Source: Vitrella brassicaformis
Taxonomy: Eukaryota; Sar; Vitrellaceae
Assembly (NCBI GenBank): GCA_001179505.1
Contig: CDMY01000531.1
Coordinates: 301,515 to 343,003, forward strand
Direction: 5' to 3'
Length of the DNA stretch: 41,489 nucleotides
Part shown: positions 1-10,588 of the stretch, piece by piece
How positions within the stretch are numbered: the stretch's first letter is position 1
Layout of the letters: each line of letters opens with the position of its first letter
Made by a program: the position numbers and the translations under genes
Notes under the pieces: generated by a model
What the model saw: only the letters and a program-made list of their open reading frames with translations
Database searches by the model: none
Told to the model about the DNA's origin: nothing

Positions 1-1627
1 CCGATGTCTGTGCCCTGTGGGTCCGCCCCGTCGTCGCCAACGGCCACCTCTCCTCCACTGGCGTTCGTCCTCACCGACAGCGTCACGTTTGTGGCCGAGA
101 AGCGGCTGACGGGCGGGAGGGGCCACTGCGAGATCCTGGAGGGGCGACTGCACGTCACCGAGGGCGGCGTCACCACCACACGCCACGCTGTCATCATGAA
201 GTCGGCCGCCAGAGGGGACCCGCAGCGCCGCGACAGCGAGAGGACCGCCGAGCACCTCGACAGGCAGTGGAACGAGTCGCTGCGGGGGGTCAACATGGAG
301 GCCGAGGGGCAGTGGGCCTACTACATCAACTCGTTCGCCACGGCCGCCCAGGGACAAGACCACCAGCACCAGTACAATCGCCTCCCCGAGACCCACACCG
401 GGACGGCCCACATCGTACCACAGGTGCACATCCGCAGCAACAGGCAGCCCGAAGAGCCGCAGACAGAGGGGCAGGGCCACTTCGGCGACCACTACGCCGT
501 ATTTGACAAAGTCGGCAACGGTACGCACCCTCCCACTCACTCACTCGCCGACAGACAGACAGACAGACAGACAGACAGAGAGACACCACACAAATCGAGA
601 CAGATCTTTGTATTGTGTCATTCATTTTTCTGTCTCCATCAATGTGTATCCGTCTGTCTGTCTGTCTGTCTGTATGTGTGCAGGCAAGGAGCTCGAGGAC
701 GTGATTTTCGACTCGACGTGTGGCAGCGACGACTATCGTGCCGTGGTGGGGGTCAACGCGCTGCTGTGCATGCTTGAGCTGCACGCCCTGGGCGTGACGC
801 ACAACGACTACCACTACGGCAACCTGCTGGTGGCGGACGAGGCCACTGGCGAGCTCAAGGTCACCGACCTGGAGAGCCTGCGCAAGGTCCTGCGGGCCCG
901 ACACCCCACAGCCCCCTGCAGAGAGGACGGCACGCCCGGCCCCCAGCCACCCACCGGCCTCCCTCCCCTGCAAAGCCACCCGGCCCCGCTGCACCTGTCG
1001 CTGCACCATCTGCAGACGTGGGCGAGGGGCGACTACGGCTATGACATCAAGGAGGTCAACGACTACACCCCCGCCACATTCGCCGTGTTGCTCCTCTCCT
1101 TCGACGGCCCCACCGCCGGGCACCTCCGCCACTTCGCCACCGACAAGCTTAGGGCCGTGCTGCACCACTTCAGTCACCTCGCCGAGGCGGACCTGGGCGA
1201 CGAGGCCGCCAGACGCGCCGTGGGCATGTACCAGAGGGCCGTGGCGGACATCAGGCAGGAGGCCCGGCGGCTGTCAACCACCGAGCGGCAGGAGCGCGCC
1301 GTGGCGCTGGGCCGAGTGCTGCAGCAGCGACGACAAGGGCCGGCCACCAAAGCCCTCGGTGCTCAAGCAGCTGGTGCGCCAGTACTGCGACGAGACCATC
1401 GCCGACGTGTGTGCGAGTGTGAGGGTGGAGGCCTACCTCTCTCTCTCACTCTCTGGACGATGTGGCAGAGAGGACGGCACACCCGGCCCCAGGTGGCAGC
1501 ACCATGGACGACGCTGACTACGAGAAGTGTGGCCTCACCGGCACATCGCTGCCTACGTTTTATATTCCGTAGTCCTTTTGATTCATGTCTCGCGTCGACG
1601 TGTCGGCTAATTCGCAGCGGGGAGTGA
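1..1627 (+). pseudogene. kinase-like protein gene, left copy, frameshifted
   Basis: Two exons are visible: 1-520 (open at the left edge, in-frame ATG at 4) and 684 onward, joined by a GT-AG intron (521-683) of CAGA/CTGT repeats. The protein resembles atypical or aminoglycoside-phosphotransferase-type kinases. It has a probable ATP-binding Lys in AVIMK (about 190-204), a catalytic loop HNDYHYGNLL (about 799-828) with Asp and Asn, and a metal-binding Asp in VTDLE in place of DFG. A near-identical copy lies inverted at the right edge. Against that copy this one lacks two bases near 1309 (GCTGGGCC versus GCTGTGGGCC), which shifts the frame for the last ~60 codons. The shifted frame then runs open to 1627; the original frame resumes downstream and stops at 1517. 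The tail after the shared EAYL also differs. I infer a decaying copy, though a variant C terminus is possible. Substrate unknown. Confidence 0.6.
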
Positions 1628-1844
1628 CCTACGGGCAAATTAATGCTTGCTTGCTCGTGAAGACACACACATGTTCTTCACAGTGCACAAGAGAGAGAAG
1701 TCAACCGTCCGGCAGCTTGTCCATTCATCCATCCGTCCATCCAGTTATCCACTCAAGAACGTGCCATGCATTCCCTCTAAAAACACGACGCCCACCCCAC
1801 CCACACCCTTTACGGCTCTCCCCTCGTCGCATCAGCGATCAATG

Positions 1845-2107
1845 TCACGTCATCTGCCGTGAGTTGGTCCTGCCCATCGGCAGGTGGACGGATGGCGGCA
1901 GCGTCGAGGGATCGATCTGCAGCTTCTCCATCTCGTCCTGCAGGCACGCCATCGGCACACACGCCATGCACTCCTCTCTCTGTCCCCTGCTGTGTCTGTC
2001 CGTGTGTAGAGGGGTACCCACCTTGTCGAATGCGAGCAGTGTGGCGAGCACCGGCAGGAGGGCCTTCTGCCGGCTGTCGGTGAACCGGCTGCGGCTGCCG
2101 TACTCGG
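1845..2107 (-). pseudogene. GRIP-domain golgin 3' fragment (last two exons)
   Basis: On the minus strand, 2107-2022 and 1937-1845 match the last two exons of the complete GRIP golgin at 37697-39913. They keep the same intron position, the same 93-base terminal exon and the same stop. The fragment starts inside the penultimate exon at the duplication boundary. It therefore lacks that exon's splice acceptor and everything upstream: the coiled coil and the GRIP tyrosine segment. The reading frame is still open, with few substitutions, so the duplication looks recent. No promoter or start is evident; I treat it as a dead fragment. Confidence 0.85.
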
Positions 2108-2318
2108 CGCATCAGACAGAGAAGTACATGAAGCAAACTTGCCAGCCACGGTGGGCTGTCTGCGATGAATATCTACGCAATCTCAGACGCCAGCTGAGGC
2201 GAACAATGATGGCACGTGAAGCTGCTGCGCAGACAGCAGCAGCAAAAGCCCCCAGTGACAAACGAGGTAGGATCGATGCGAGCTCTTGCATGCAAAGTAT
2301 TGTGTGCTGGTTTTCGGC

Positions 2319-4041
2319 ATGAATGCGCCGCCAGACTACTTGGCTACGCTGATAGGCGATGCCCAGCTTCCGGGTGTGGATGGCCACTTGCATACCTTCG
2401 TTTCAGCCGACGACGTGCAGCGCCTCGTTGCTGTCTGCAAGCACCGGAACGAGCTCCTCAGCAATGCCTATGTGAGGACGCGCATCACCAACTTCATCCA
2501 AACCAACAACCTCGACAACATTGTGCAGTTTCAGGTCTGCAGTACACGTGGCAGGCTGCTACTTAATGACAAAAAGGCCGACGGGGGGGCGTGTGGTGCG
2601 TTCTTCGTGTGTGTTCAGGAGCCCAGCGTGTCGGCATCAACTCGTCGCATCAACGGTGAGAGTCGCAAGAGGTCCAAGCTGCTCATGATACTGTACCTGC
2701 TCGAGAACGGCGGCCGGTTCGCGGGCTGGGAGGGCGTGTTGGTCTACGCCAAGACGTGTGGCCGCCTCAAGACGCTGCCCATCCCCATCGGAGATGCTGT
2801 GTGCAGCATCAAGAAGGCCGTCTTCGACAGCCGTGCCGAGAGCATCCGCGACTGGATGATCATCAGTCAGCAGTTCCAGGGCAAGAGGGAGGTGACGCTG
2901 TCGCGCAGCAAGTGCGGCCTGCCGGGGGCCGAGAAGTACTATCGGGAGATGATGGGCAAGCAGTGCATGTCGGTGTTCGGGCATGCCATTCTGTACGACC
3001 CTGCTGGGCACGCGAGGCCCGATGCCATTCTGTACGACCAGGCAAGGAGAGGGAGGGGAGGGGAGGGGTCGATCCGACCAACCTCTATCTGTCTAATGCG
3101 CGCTGTCATGTGCTGTGCTGTCCTGTATCTCGCCATGCAGGTGCACGGGGGGCATGAGATGGGAGTGGCTGAGCTGGAGGAACTATATGATGAAGCGGCT
3201 TATCAGGAGGGTAACTACCCGTTAGTCCCCCATCCGTTCGCGGACTTTGACCTGGCCGACCCGCCCATCGCACGTACGTCTGCACGCACATCGGTGGCTG
3301 GCATAAGCGAGTGACGACACCTGTACTACTTGTGATGTATCTGTTGTGTGGTGCATGGATGCGTGCAGTCAATGGCGACACATATCGCAGCATTCGCGAT
3401 GCCGTAGTCAAGTGGTAGGCCGACTCTGGGGCTGACTAATGTGCTGCTGAGTGAGCTGACTTGTACCTGCGTGGTTGTGTGTGTGTGTGTGTGTGTGTCG
3501 GTGCAGTTTGCAGGGTAAGTTGTTGGCGCATGAGGTGAATGGTGTGGGCCACCTGGGCGTACCCGGGAGCCCGAGGCTCCTCCGCACCGTGCAACTCTGC
3601 AGCCAGGTGTGGTGCACAGATCTGCATGCTCACACATACTTGCACACATGTCATGTTTGTCTGCAGAGTCCCGATGAAGCCCTCTGGGGCCGCACGAGGG
3701 TGATGTCGACGATGGGTGATGACGTGACGTTCCGCACCATCACGCTGAGCGGCGACCAACCCGGGGACCCCTTCATCTGCTACCTCGAAGTCGTCGACTT
3801 GACAAAGGCACCTAACCCTGGAGACCGCGGCACCATAGCCTGTCGTAAGCAAGCAAACAGGGAAGCAACGGCGCTCGCTTCAGACGGCGACTTGGTTGAT
3901 TATTTCTTTCATTCAGTGTACACGACGGAGGCCCAGCAGGCTGACGATGAGCAGCCTGCCGAAGTGAAGTTCCCCCTGACCATCCAGCTGGTTCGCAACA
4001 CACTCGGCCAGCACGACGCTCACTTACTGCTCAACCTGTGA
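2319..4041 (+). CDS. unrecognised 406-aa protein, seven exons
   Basis: Exons: 2319-2534, 2619-3041, 3141-3273, 3369-3414, 3507-3606, 3667-3844, 3917-4041. All phases close, giving 406 residues. The second intron is modelled as GC-AG (AG|GCAAGG at 3042). I do not recognise the family. The N-terminal half has a Lys/Arg-rich stretch (SRKRSKLL) followed by a well-ordered, conserved-looking region containing CGLPGAEKYYREMMG. The C terminus is beta-like and acidic. There is no signal peptide, membrane segment or known motif. The three in-frame introns (84, 99 and 72 bases) leave the reading frame open, so they could be retained; their (TG)n content favours splicing. The start is the first ATG in this frame. 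An extra 5' exon upstream (2109-2318) is possible, since the gene lies right against the inverted-duplication boundary. Confidence 0.65.
2985..3039 (+). repeat. short in-frame tandem duplication in the 406-aa gene
   Basis: GCCATTCTGTACGACC occurs at 2985-3000 and again at 3024-3039, 39 bases (13 codons) apart. It duplicates the peptide AILYD just before the GC donor at 3042. Each copy contains a potential GT donor, so alternative splice ends are conceivable. Confidence 0.7.
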
Positions 4042-4480
4042 ATAGCTGACCCTCCCACCCATCTGATATCTGATGCGATCTGCGTGGAGTGTGCGTGCTG
4101 TGAGTGAATGGATGGATGGACGGACTGTGGTGGGCGGACGGCACTTCTGACATCATGTGAAAGAGATAAGGTGTCAGTATTATTCTGGGCGGAATAGACA
4201 CACACCCACGCGCACACACACACACACACAGATGGCGCACATACAGGAGTTATCCAAATAGAGGCCATAGCAAATATCAGGTCGTTTCGACCACCCGCCC
4301 ACACACTAATTGACCTGAATAAACCTATTGACCTGAATAAATATATTGACCTGAGTAAAACCTCACCAGAAGACCACACACGTACGCACACACGCACACA
4401 CATATATACACACCGATATCGACACGCACCCCTCCGTCCCGTTATACACACAAAGGTGCACACTGTACAGCCGCATCATC
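4042..4480. other. convergent intergenic spacer with short tandem repeat
   Basis: The spacer lies between two convergent stop codons. At about 4310-4360 an imperfect 17-18-base unit containing TTGACCTGAATAAA is repeated three times. Each unit carries an AATAAA-like or AGTAAA-like core. The rest is (CA)n and simple sequence. No gene is seen. Confidence 0.6.
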
Positions 4481-4893
4481 TCACAATGGGTTGCCCAGGA
4501 GCCCCTCGTACTGCAGGGGCACCAGCACGCCGGGCAACACCTTGACAAACACCCGATTGAGCTGTACGGGCCTGTTGTCCTTGTCCACACCCACGATCTT
4601 GCTCTCATCGATCAGCATGTTCATCGGCGGTGGGTTGTCAAACGGGTATTTCTGCACCAAAACAGCAGAGACCACACAATGCCATCCATCCACCTATGCC
4701 GTCTCTGTCTCTCTCCATTGCCTGCCCACTTGTCTGCCCAGCAGTGAGACTTCGTCCGGGCAGTCGGTCTTTGAAATGGAGTAGTCGTATATGTACGCCT
4801 CGCAGTCGTCGAGCTGCGCCTTCTCGTCGGGCAGCCGGCCGATGTACGCCTTGGCGGGGAAGAAGGTGATCTGGCTTTGGGCCAACTGCAGAA

Positions 4894-4924
<31 letters not shown>

Positions 4925-5432
4925 GGGAGAGAGAGAGAGAGAGAGAGAGAGGGTGGCCGCACACACACACGTACATTAGACCATCTGTCGTGTGTGTGTC
5001 CATGGTGGCAGCTCACCTTGGCCCCGTCAAGAGGGTTCATCAGAGAGAAGAAGAAGTAGAAGTCCTCCCCCTTGCACCTGGTCTTCTGCATGAAGGACCC
5101 TTCCCAGGCCAGCCCAAACAGCTCCCTGTACAAGTCGCCAGCCAATGACGGGAGCACCGAATAGATGACCTCTCCGTAGGCCGGGCCGAGCAGAAAGTCG
5201 TCGTCGATGCAGCCTGCATGGCATGAATGTGCCAGCCCCCTCTCAACAAACACACAGAGATGCGTCGTGCTGTTCGTGTACGCTTGCCTTTCAAGTAGAT
5301 GGCGTCCAGCTCCTCTTTGGTCCGATTTCTCAGCTCCGACAAGGTGCTGACGGGGTGGTCGTCTTTGTCCAGGCATCCGCAGTGAGCCAGCGGCACGCAA
5401 AGCGCCAGCAGACACGCAAAACCGCGCATCAT
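4481..5432 (-). CDS. secreted protein, paralogue A of a three-gene family
   Basis: Exons (minus): 5432-5288, 5213-5017, 4885-4730, 4651-4481, giving 222 aa. A signal peptide is clear: MMRG, then a hydrophobic stretch, ending near the HCGC motif at about residue 20. The mature protein is closely related to the gene at 7748-8608. Shared motifs include GPAYGEV, ELFGLAWEG, the MQKT.CKGEDF block, DCPDEVS and KYPFDNPPP. Exon 2 is 197 bases in both genes, with the same phases. The first intron uses a GC donor (AAAG|GCAAGC). Paralogue A has an extra intron before KYPFDNPPP that the 7748 gene lacks. The function is unknown; an extracellular or secretory-pathway location is inferred from the signal peptide. 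It is transcribed divergently from the 5501 gene. Confidence 0.85.
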
Positions 5433-5500
5433 CTGATCGGCTTCCGGCTTGTACGCCGTGGAAGCCGACCGTTAGGCAAACCCTTCCAGCTGCGGCGGCG
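5433..5500. promoter_or_regulatory. 68-base divergent promoter space
   Basis: Only 68 bases separate the start codons of two divergently transcribed, related secreted-protein genes. Promoters and 5' leaders must share or overlap this space. No TATA-like box is evident. This is inferred from gene geometry only. Confidence 0.5.
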
Positions 5501-7056
5501 ATGAATCTGCTGAGTGTCGCGCTGTTGCTGTCCCTCCTGACCCCCTCCTTTGCCACTTGGCCATGGGAGGAGTGGTGGCGGGGCGGGCCGAGCGTCTCGG
5601 CCTCATCGGCGCCAGCAGAAACGGCACATGCAGCTCGGCCGGCCCAGCAACCGATGAAGGCTGCCCCGGCAGCACAGACACAAGCGCAAGCAGAATCAGG
5701 AGCAGAGCCGCAGCAACAGCCGACGAATGCTCATGCCCATGCAGCAACCGCCGAGCAAGAGCCAGAGAGGCAGGAGCCGGTGCACAAGACCGCTGCCGCC
5801 TCATCTGCCGCAGCGTCAGCCCGTCCAGAAGGCGGCGGCCTGCTCTTCCCAGACGAGCTTGAGAAATACAGCGTGGCGGAGCTGCTGCAGCTCTTCCATG
5901 AGGGCTCGGGGGAGGGCGACCTTCCCCTGGGTATGGCATTCGGCCGCGTGCAGAAGCACCTGCCCGACCTGGAGCTCTATTTTCAAGAGACAGAGGGGGA
6001 GGGACGGCTGGCCCGCCTGGAGAGGGAGATGAGGTCGGCAGAGGGAGAGGACACCCTGGCTTCCCTGCGCAAGAAGTACAACACCACTGGTGAGGTGGAC
6101 GACCTCCTGCCGGGCCAGAAGCTCTTCCATGAGGCGCTGATGAACGGGCTGAACACGACCAACAGCAGCAGAACAGTGGGCGAAGGAGACTTCTCTGATG
6201 TGGCCAGGGTGCTGGGTGATCTTGGGCTGAAGGTGGTGGAGCGGTTCCTGCAGTTCTTCGAGGAGGGTATTTGGACGGGCAAGCTGTTCATGGAGGTCAG
6301 TGGGCTTGTGAAGGAGAGGAAAGGACACCCGCCGCATCTCTGATGTGTGATCCATCTGTCCATGTCCGTTGCGTGCACTGCAGACCAAGTGCCAGGGCAA
6401 GCCTTTCAACTGGTACTTCAACATGTGGGACCCCGGCCACTTTCTCCTTCCCGTCATATCAGACAAGTACCTCGCCCAGGCCATCATCGGTGCGCACGCA
6501 CTCCGGCCACAAGTGCACACACTCGTCGGGCTGTGAGGATCGATCTGTCTGTCTCTCTGTGTGTCACAGCTGCGCCCGGCTACTTGTATCATGGGCAGGT
6601 CGAGAACGAGAACGTGAGGATCGACGACAAGCAGAGCATCGTCATCAGATACGACATCAAGCCAGCCATGTGCCCAGGTGTGGTGACAGATCCAGCCCCC
6701 ACCTCGTTGCTCTATGACGCACTTGCCATCCCCCCCCTCCCTCTCTCCCTCTCTGTCTATGTGTGTGTGTTTGCTGACCGATCAATCACCCAGGTCCGAC
6801 GACCAGCATGAAGATCGTGTCCCTTTGGAACCCCTTTGGCATCAATCTGGTGGTGGACGACGTGCGTGAGCTCGTCACGGTCAAGAAGGGCCTTTACATG
6901 GGGTTGGTGTACCTTAACCTCGGCAAGTACTGGCCCCTGGTGCAGATCTACAGCCTCGAGACACCCGTGTACGACGACGACGGTGACGGTGACGATGACG
7001 ATGACGACGACAAGGATGGCGATGACGAAGACACCAAAGAAACGACAGACAGATGA
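5501..7056 (+). CDS. secreted protein, long divergent paralogue of the family
   Basis: Exons: 5501-6295, 6384-6489, 6570-6677, 6794-7056, giving 423 aa. A signal peptide (about residues 1-18, ending SFAT) is followed by a low-complexity Ala/Gln/Pro/Glu-rich stretch to about residue 110 and a helical acidic region. The C-terminal third aligns with the shorter paralogues on both sides. LFMEVTKCQGKPFNWYF matches their FMQKT.CKGEDF.F block. WNPFGINLVVDDV and the following YMGLVYLNLGKYWPL match their NPPP..L..DEARIVGV and VRVFLNV regions. It ends in a run of about twenty mainly Asp residues (6976-7035), which may bind cations. Function unknown; secretion is inferred. Confidence 0.8.
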
Positions 7057-7747
7057 CGGAGCGATGGATCCATATATGCCATGCCATGCCTGCCTCCCTA
7101 ATGCTTTGTACGTTTCAGTGTATATATGTCTAGCTAGGTACGTTGGTTTTGCATTGAAACGTGTCTAGGTTTGTATATATTTCCCTTGTATATATGTCTA
7201 GGTTTTGCTGGGATACGTTGGTAGACGAGTAGAGGTCATATGTACAGCAGCTCAGAGGCGCCGCTCAAATGTGTGGCATCACATAGGAGGCTGTCAGTAG
7301 TCGAGGCAGGTCATCACCTAATTCAGACGACTGTATCTGTCTGTGTGCGCGGCCGGTTTTGTACGAGAGCTGAGCGGGTATCCATCTGGCTGCGTGTCTG
7401 CCTGCATGCCTCCTTTGTCACATGTATATAACTCCTGCCGCCATTTCCTTCCTTCATGTTGCCCTTTGGTCTATGTGGTGCGTGTCTGTGCCAGCGAATG
7501 TATGTCTGTGTTTATACGGGAATGTATGTATGTATGTATGTGTGCGTGTGTGTGTATGGCTGTCTGTGTCCGATACGGCTAATACGACATACATAATGTC
7601 GCTTTAGATGTTGCCAATCAAAACCGTATTGCGAAAAAAAGAAGTCATGTCTCTGGCTCGCAAAAACGCAACGGGCACCGTACAGTCGTGTAAACACAAC
7701 TGACCGGAGGCGACGGAGCTGAGAATCCCGAAACGGAAAGGGGCAAG
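7057..7747. other. intergenic region, no gene seen
   Basis: AT-richer than its surroundings, with repeated TATATATGTCTAGGT-like units around 7118-7210 and (GTAT)n near 7520-7545. The distal part presumably holds the promoter and leader of the 7748 gene. Confidence 0.5.
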
Positions 7748-8608
7748 ATGAAGAGCTTTGGAGTGTGTGTCGTTGCCTGCTTGTTGGCACTCGTGCCGCT
7801 GGCAAATTGCGGCTGCCTCGACAGGGAGGACCACCCGATCAGCCACCCGAAGCAACTGAGGAAACTAGACCCAAAGAAACTCGACGAGATCTTCACACAT
7901 GGTCAGCAGCGCAGCCCAGCGGATGGCGACGTCCACACGGATGCTTGTGCGTGTGCCTATGCGTGTGTGTGTGTGTGCAGGGTGCATTGAGGACAAGATG
8001 ATGCTGGGCCCGGCTTACGGCGAGGTCATAGCGACGATGCTGCCCTTCCCCTTCGACTATGTGTACCAGGAGCTGTTCGGGCTGGCCTGGGAGGGCACCT
8101 TCATGCAGAAAACGCACTGCAAGGGGGAGGACTTCCACTTCCACTTCTCTCTCCTCAACCCGCTCGACGGCTCCAAGGTAGACAGACACACGCACCCTGT
8201 GTGTGCCGCATCATCTGTGTGAGTGTCTGTGTTGCCCTCCCTCCCCCTCTGTGTGTGCAGCTGTTCAAGAGCCAGGTCACATGGTTCCCCGCCAAGGCGT
8301 CCATCGGCAAGCTGCCTGACAAGCACAAGCGGCTCGACGATGAGAAGTCCTACATCTACGACTACTCCGTCTCCAAGACCGACTGCCCGGACGAGGTGTC
8401 GCCCTGGGGTCGGCAGAAGTACCCCTTCGACAACCCCCCGCCCCTCAAGCTGATCTACGACGAGGCGCGCATCGTGGGTGTGTATGACGACAAGCCCATC
8501 CAGCTGGTGCGGGTCTTTTTGAATGTCTACGAGAAGCTGCTAATACCCATCTGGTACGAGATGTACGTCAGCGGCGAACAGCCGACGGACGGCGAGTCTG
8601 ATGAGTAG
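7748..8608 (+). CDS. secreted protein, paralogue B of the three-gene family
   Basis: Exons: 7748-7901, 7981-8177, 8261-8608, giving 232 aa. A signal peptide (MKSFG, then a hydrophobic core, ending near NCGC) is followed by a mature region very similar to the 4481-5432 product. Conserved blocks are LDREDHPIS, GPAYGEV, ELFGLAWEGTFMQKT, NPLDGSK, FPAKASIGKLPD, YIYDYSVSKTDCPDEVS and KYPFDNPPP. The four Cys in conserved positions could form disulfides. The middle exon is 197 bases in both genes. The gene has one intron fewer than paralogue A. No catalytic motif is recognised; function unknown. Confidence 0.87.
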
Positions 8609-9336
8609 GCAGGGCAGGAGAGCTTGGGGTGGGTTGGGGGCGACAGAGAGATGAGTGCACTGCACGATGCATGTATCAATTCGATCAGGACAGTGAGTGC
8701 AGACAGGCCGTGAGCGTGCGTGAGTGAGTGATGCGTGTGGGTGATGGTTTTTTGGGCGTCCCGCGTGCAAAAGACACACATGGGGCCCTCCCCTCCTCTC
8801 CCCCTTCTGCGTGTAATGGCGTGATGTGCCTGTGCTGCTGCAATGAGGTATGAGATTTGAGGTGTGAGATGGATGGGTGGCGGATGGCTTTGTTGGGAGT
8901 TGGTAGTTGCTGTGTGGGCCAGCCGATGGTTCAACCACTCTCATGCCCTGCGTGTGTGAAGACATACATGCGCCAGCATGCAGCTGCTGGGCACCTACAT
9001 GCCTCCGTGTGTCAGATCAGACAGACTCTTGAGAGCTGGGCTGGAGCGGCTGGACTAGAGAGGGATGGGCGTCTCGGTGTGTCGGGCAAGATTGCCCTGA
9101 TTGCGTTGGATTGCCGTGCCCGCGGTCATTTATCGACTCGTTCACACCTCACTCAGCACACGCAGCAGGTGTCTATCTGCCTGTCTGCCAAGTCAACATT
9201 GACCTCATCTCGTTGGTCCACAGATGGCCCTGGAAGTCTTCAGCAGCAGAAGCAGGGCTCACTAATTACTTACACACACCGATCAAGCAATCGATGTCTT
9301 GTCACTCTCACACAGCAACATCCATCCCTCACTCCA
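8609..9336. other. convergent intergenic region, no gene seen
   Basis: Space between the stop codons of two convergent genes. It has mixed composition without (TG)n intron signatures. Open frames here lack coding character, and no RNA gene was recognised. Confidence 0.5.
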
Positions 9337-9822
9337 TCACGACTGGCTGAAGAGCTGCCTCGATATGTGCTCACGGGCACTCGCCAAGGCCTATGGTGGC
9401 ACACACAGATAGACACAGGCAGGGGTGGAGCGATTCGCGTCAGTCTGTGCGTGCAAGTGTGACGGGACTTTGGTCGCTCACCGCCTGGAATGGTTGTCCC
9501 TCCTGCGGCTCTCCCTCGAGCATGTTGCTGCGCTGTGTGATGATAGCAGGGTCGGTCCCGAAGATGATCCTACACACACACACACACAGACACACAGGGA
9601 GCCGTGTGTGCCGCGTCGTTCTGTCCATCCCGCTGACTGACCCGCCATCCGTGCATTCGTCGAGCATGAGGAACAGCGAGTCCAGGTGCTCAAGCAGAGA
9701 CCGACGCCACACCTGGTTCCTGAGGCAGATGAGATAAGGAAGGTATGGGAGGTGAGATGACACACACACGTCACACGTCACACGTCAGCCACAGGCAGCA
9801 CACCAAACCAAATACACAGAGC

Positions 9823-9855
<33 letters not shown>

Positions 9856-10103
9856 AGCCACCCACCAACCTACCCAGTGATAGTGCAGATGCACTGGTAG
9901 ATGGCGTTCATGAGCTCCAGCAGCATCAGCTCGTTCTCATCCCCCTCGCCCACCAGGTACACCACCACATCGTTCGAAGACCGGAACAGAGCCAAATACT
10001 CGCCGACCATCATGATCTCAACTGCACCATCCCAACACGCACACACACACACGCAGCGAGTGAAGCGCTGGCCCATCTGTATCTCTCTCTATATATATCT
10101 CCA

Positions 10104-10138
<35 letters not shown>

Positions 10139-10332
10139 ATGTGTGTGTGTGCCTGCCTCCCTCGCCCACCGTCATTGCGCCCGGTTAGCCTGTTTGACTT
10201 CTCTGAGAGCTGTTTCTCGAACTTTTGCTGCGCTGCAAAGTCCTTGAAGTCGTCGTGCTCCCCAAAGTACTTGACGGCAATCCGCCCCCCGTCGCTGTCC
10301 AGCACCACTATCGCAGCCACCTGGTTGTGCAT
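9337..10332 (-). CDS. COPZ: coatomer subunit zeta (COPI)
   Basis: Exons (minus): 10332-10170, 10021-9874, 9719-9642, 9569-9482, 9390-9337, giving 176 aa, the usual length of zeta-COP. The product is a longin-like small subunit of the COPI vesicle coat, which mediates Golgi-to-ER and intra-Golgi transport. Diagnostic stretches are the N-terminal AAIVVLDSDGGRIAVKYF, the basic FEKQLSEKSNRL, then VVYLVGEGDENELML, LLEHLDSLFLMLDECTDGGI and the C-terminal AREHISRQLF. The first ATG in frame was chosen because it yields the family length. The last exon codes for 17 residues only and was placed by family similarity and phase. The gene is divergent from the cupredoxin gene at 10589. Confidence 0.93.
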
Positions 10333-10588
10333 CTTGCAATCGCTCACTCACTCACAGCACCAACATCCACAAGCAGTGACGCAAAACAGTAGGCAGAGTG
10401 AGCGCTTGTCTGAGAGCTCTTGGCAGGCCTTGGCAGGCGCTGTTTTGGTTGAAACAGATCTTCAAGTTCTTCTGAGCTCGCAAGTGGATCGCCGAGAGTC
10501 CACCAAAGATCTGTTGAGTGTCAGGCAGGGCTGCTGCGGCGCTGTCGTCCCTGACCTGCATCTTTCTCCTCAGCATCGAATCGCAGCC
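10333..10588. promoter_or_regulatory. divergent promoter region, COPZ / cupredoxin
   Basis: 256 bases between two divergent start codons. A shared promoter region is inferred from geometry; no specific element is recognised. Confidence 0.4.

Larger units (their letters stand above)
1..2108. repeat. left arm of large terminal inverted duplication
   Basis: This segment is the reverse complement, with small differences, of 39651 to the right edge. The match covers kinase-like exons, the kinase intron, the spacer between the two genes and the last two GRIP-golgin exons. It ends abruptly at about 2108, inside a golgin exon. The left edge lies about 425 bases further into the kinase gene than the right edge does, so both arms continue outside the window. 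Confidence 0.9.

Noticed and set aside
2286-2318. Upstream extension of the 406-aa gene from a TTG codon
   Set aside because: TTG is an unlikely start in a eukaryotic nuclear gene; the first in-frame ATG is at 2319.
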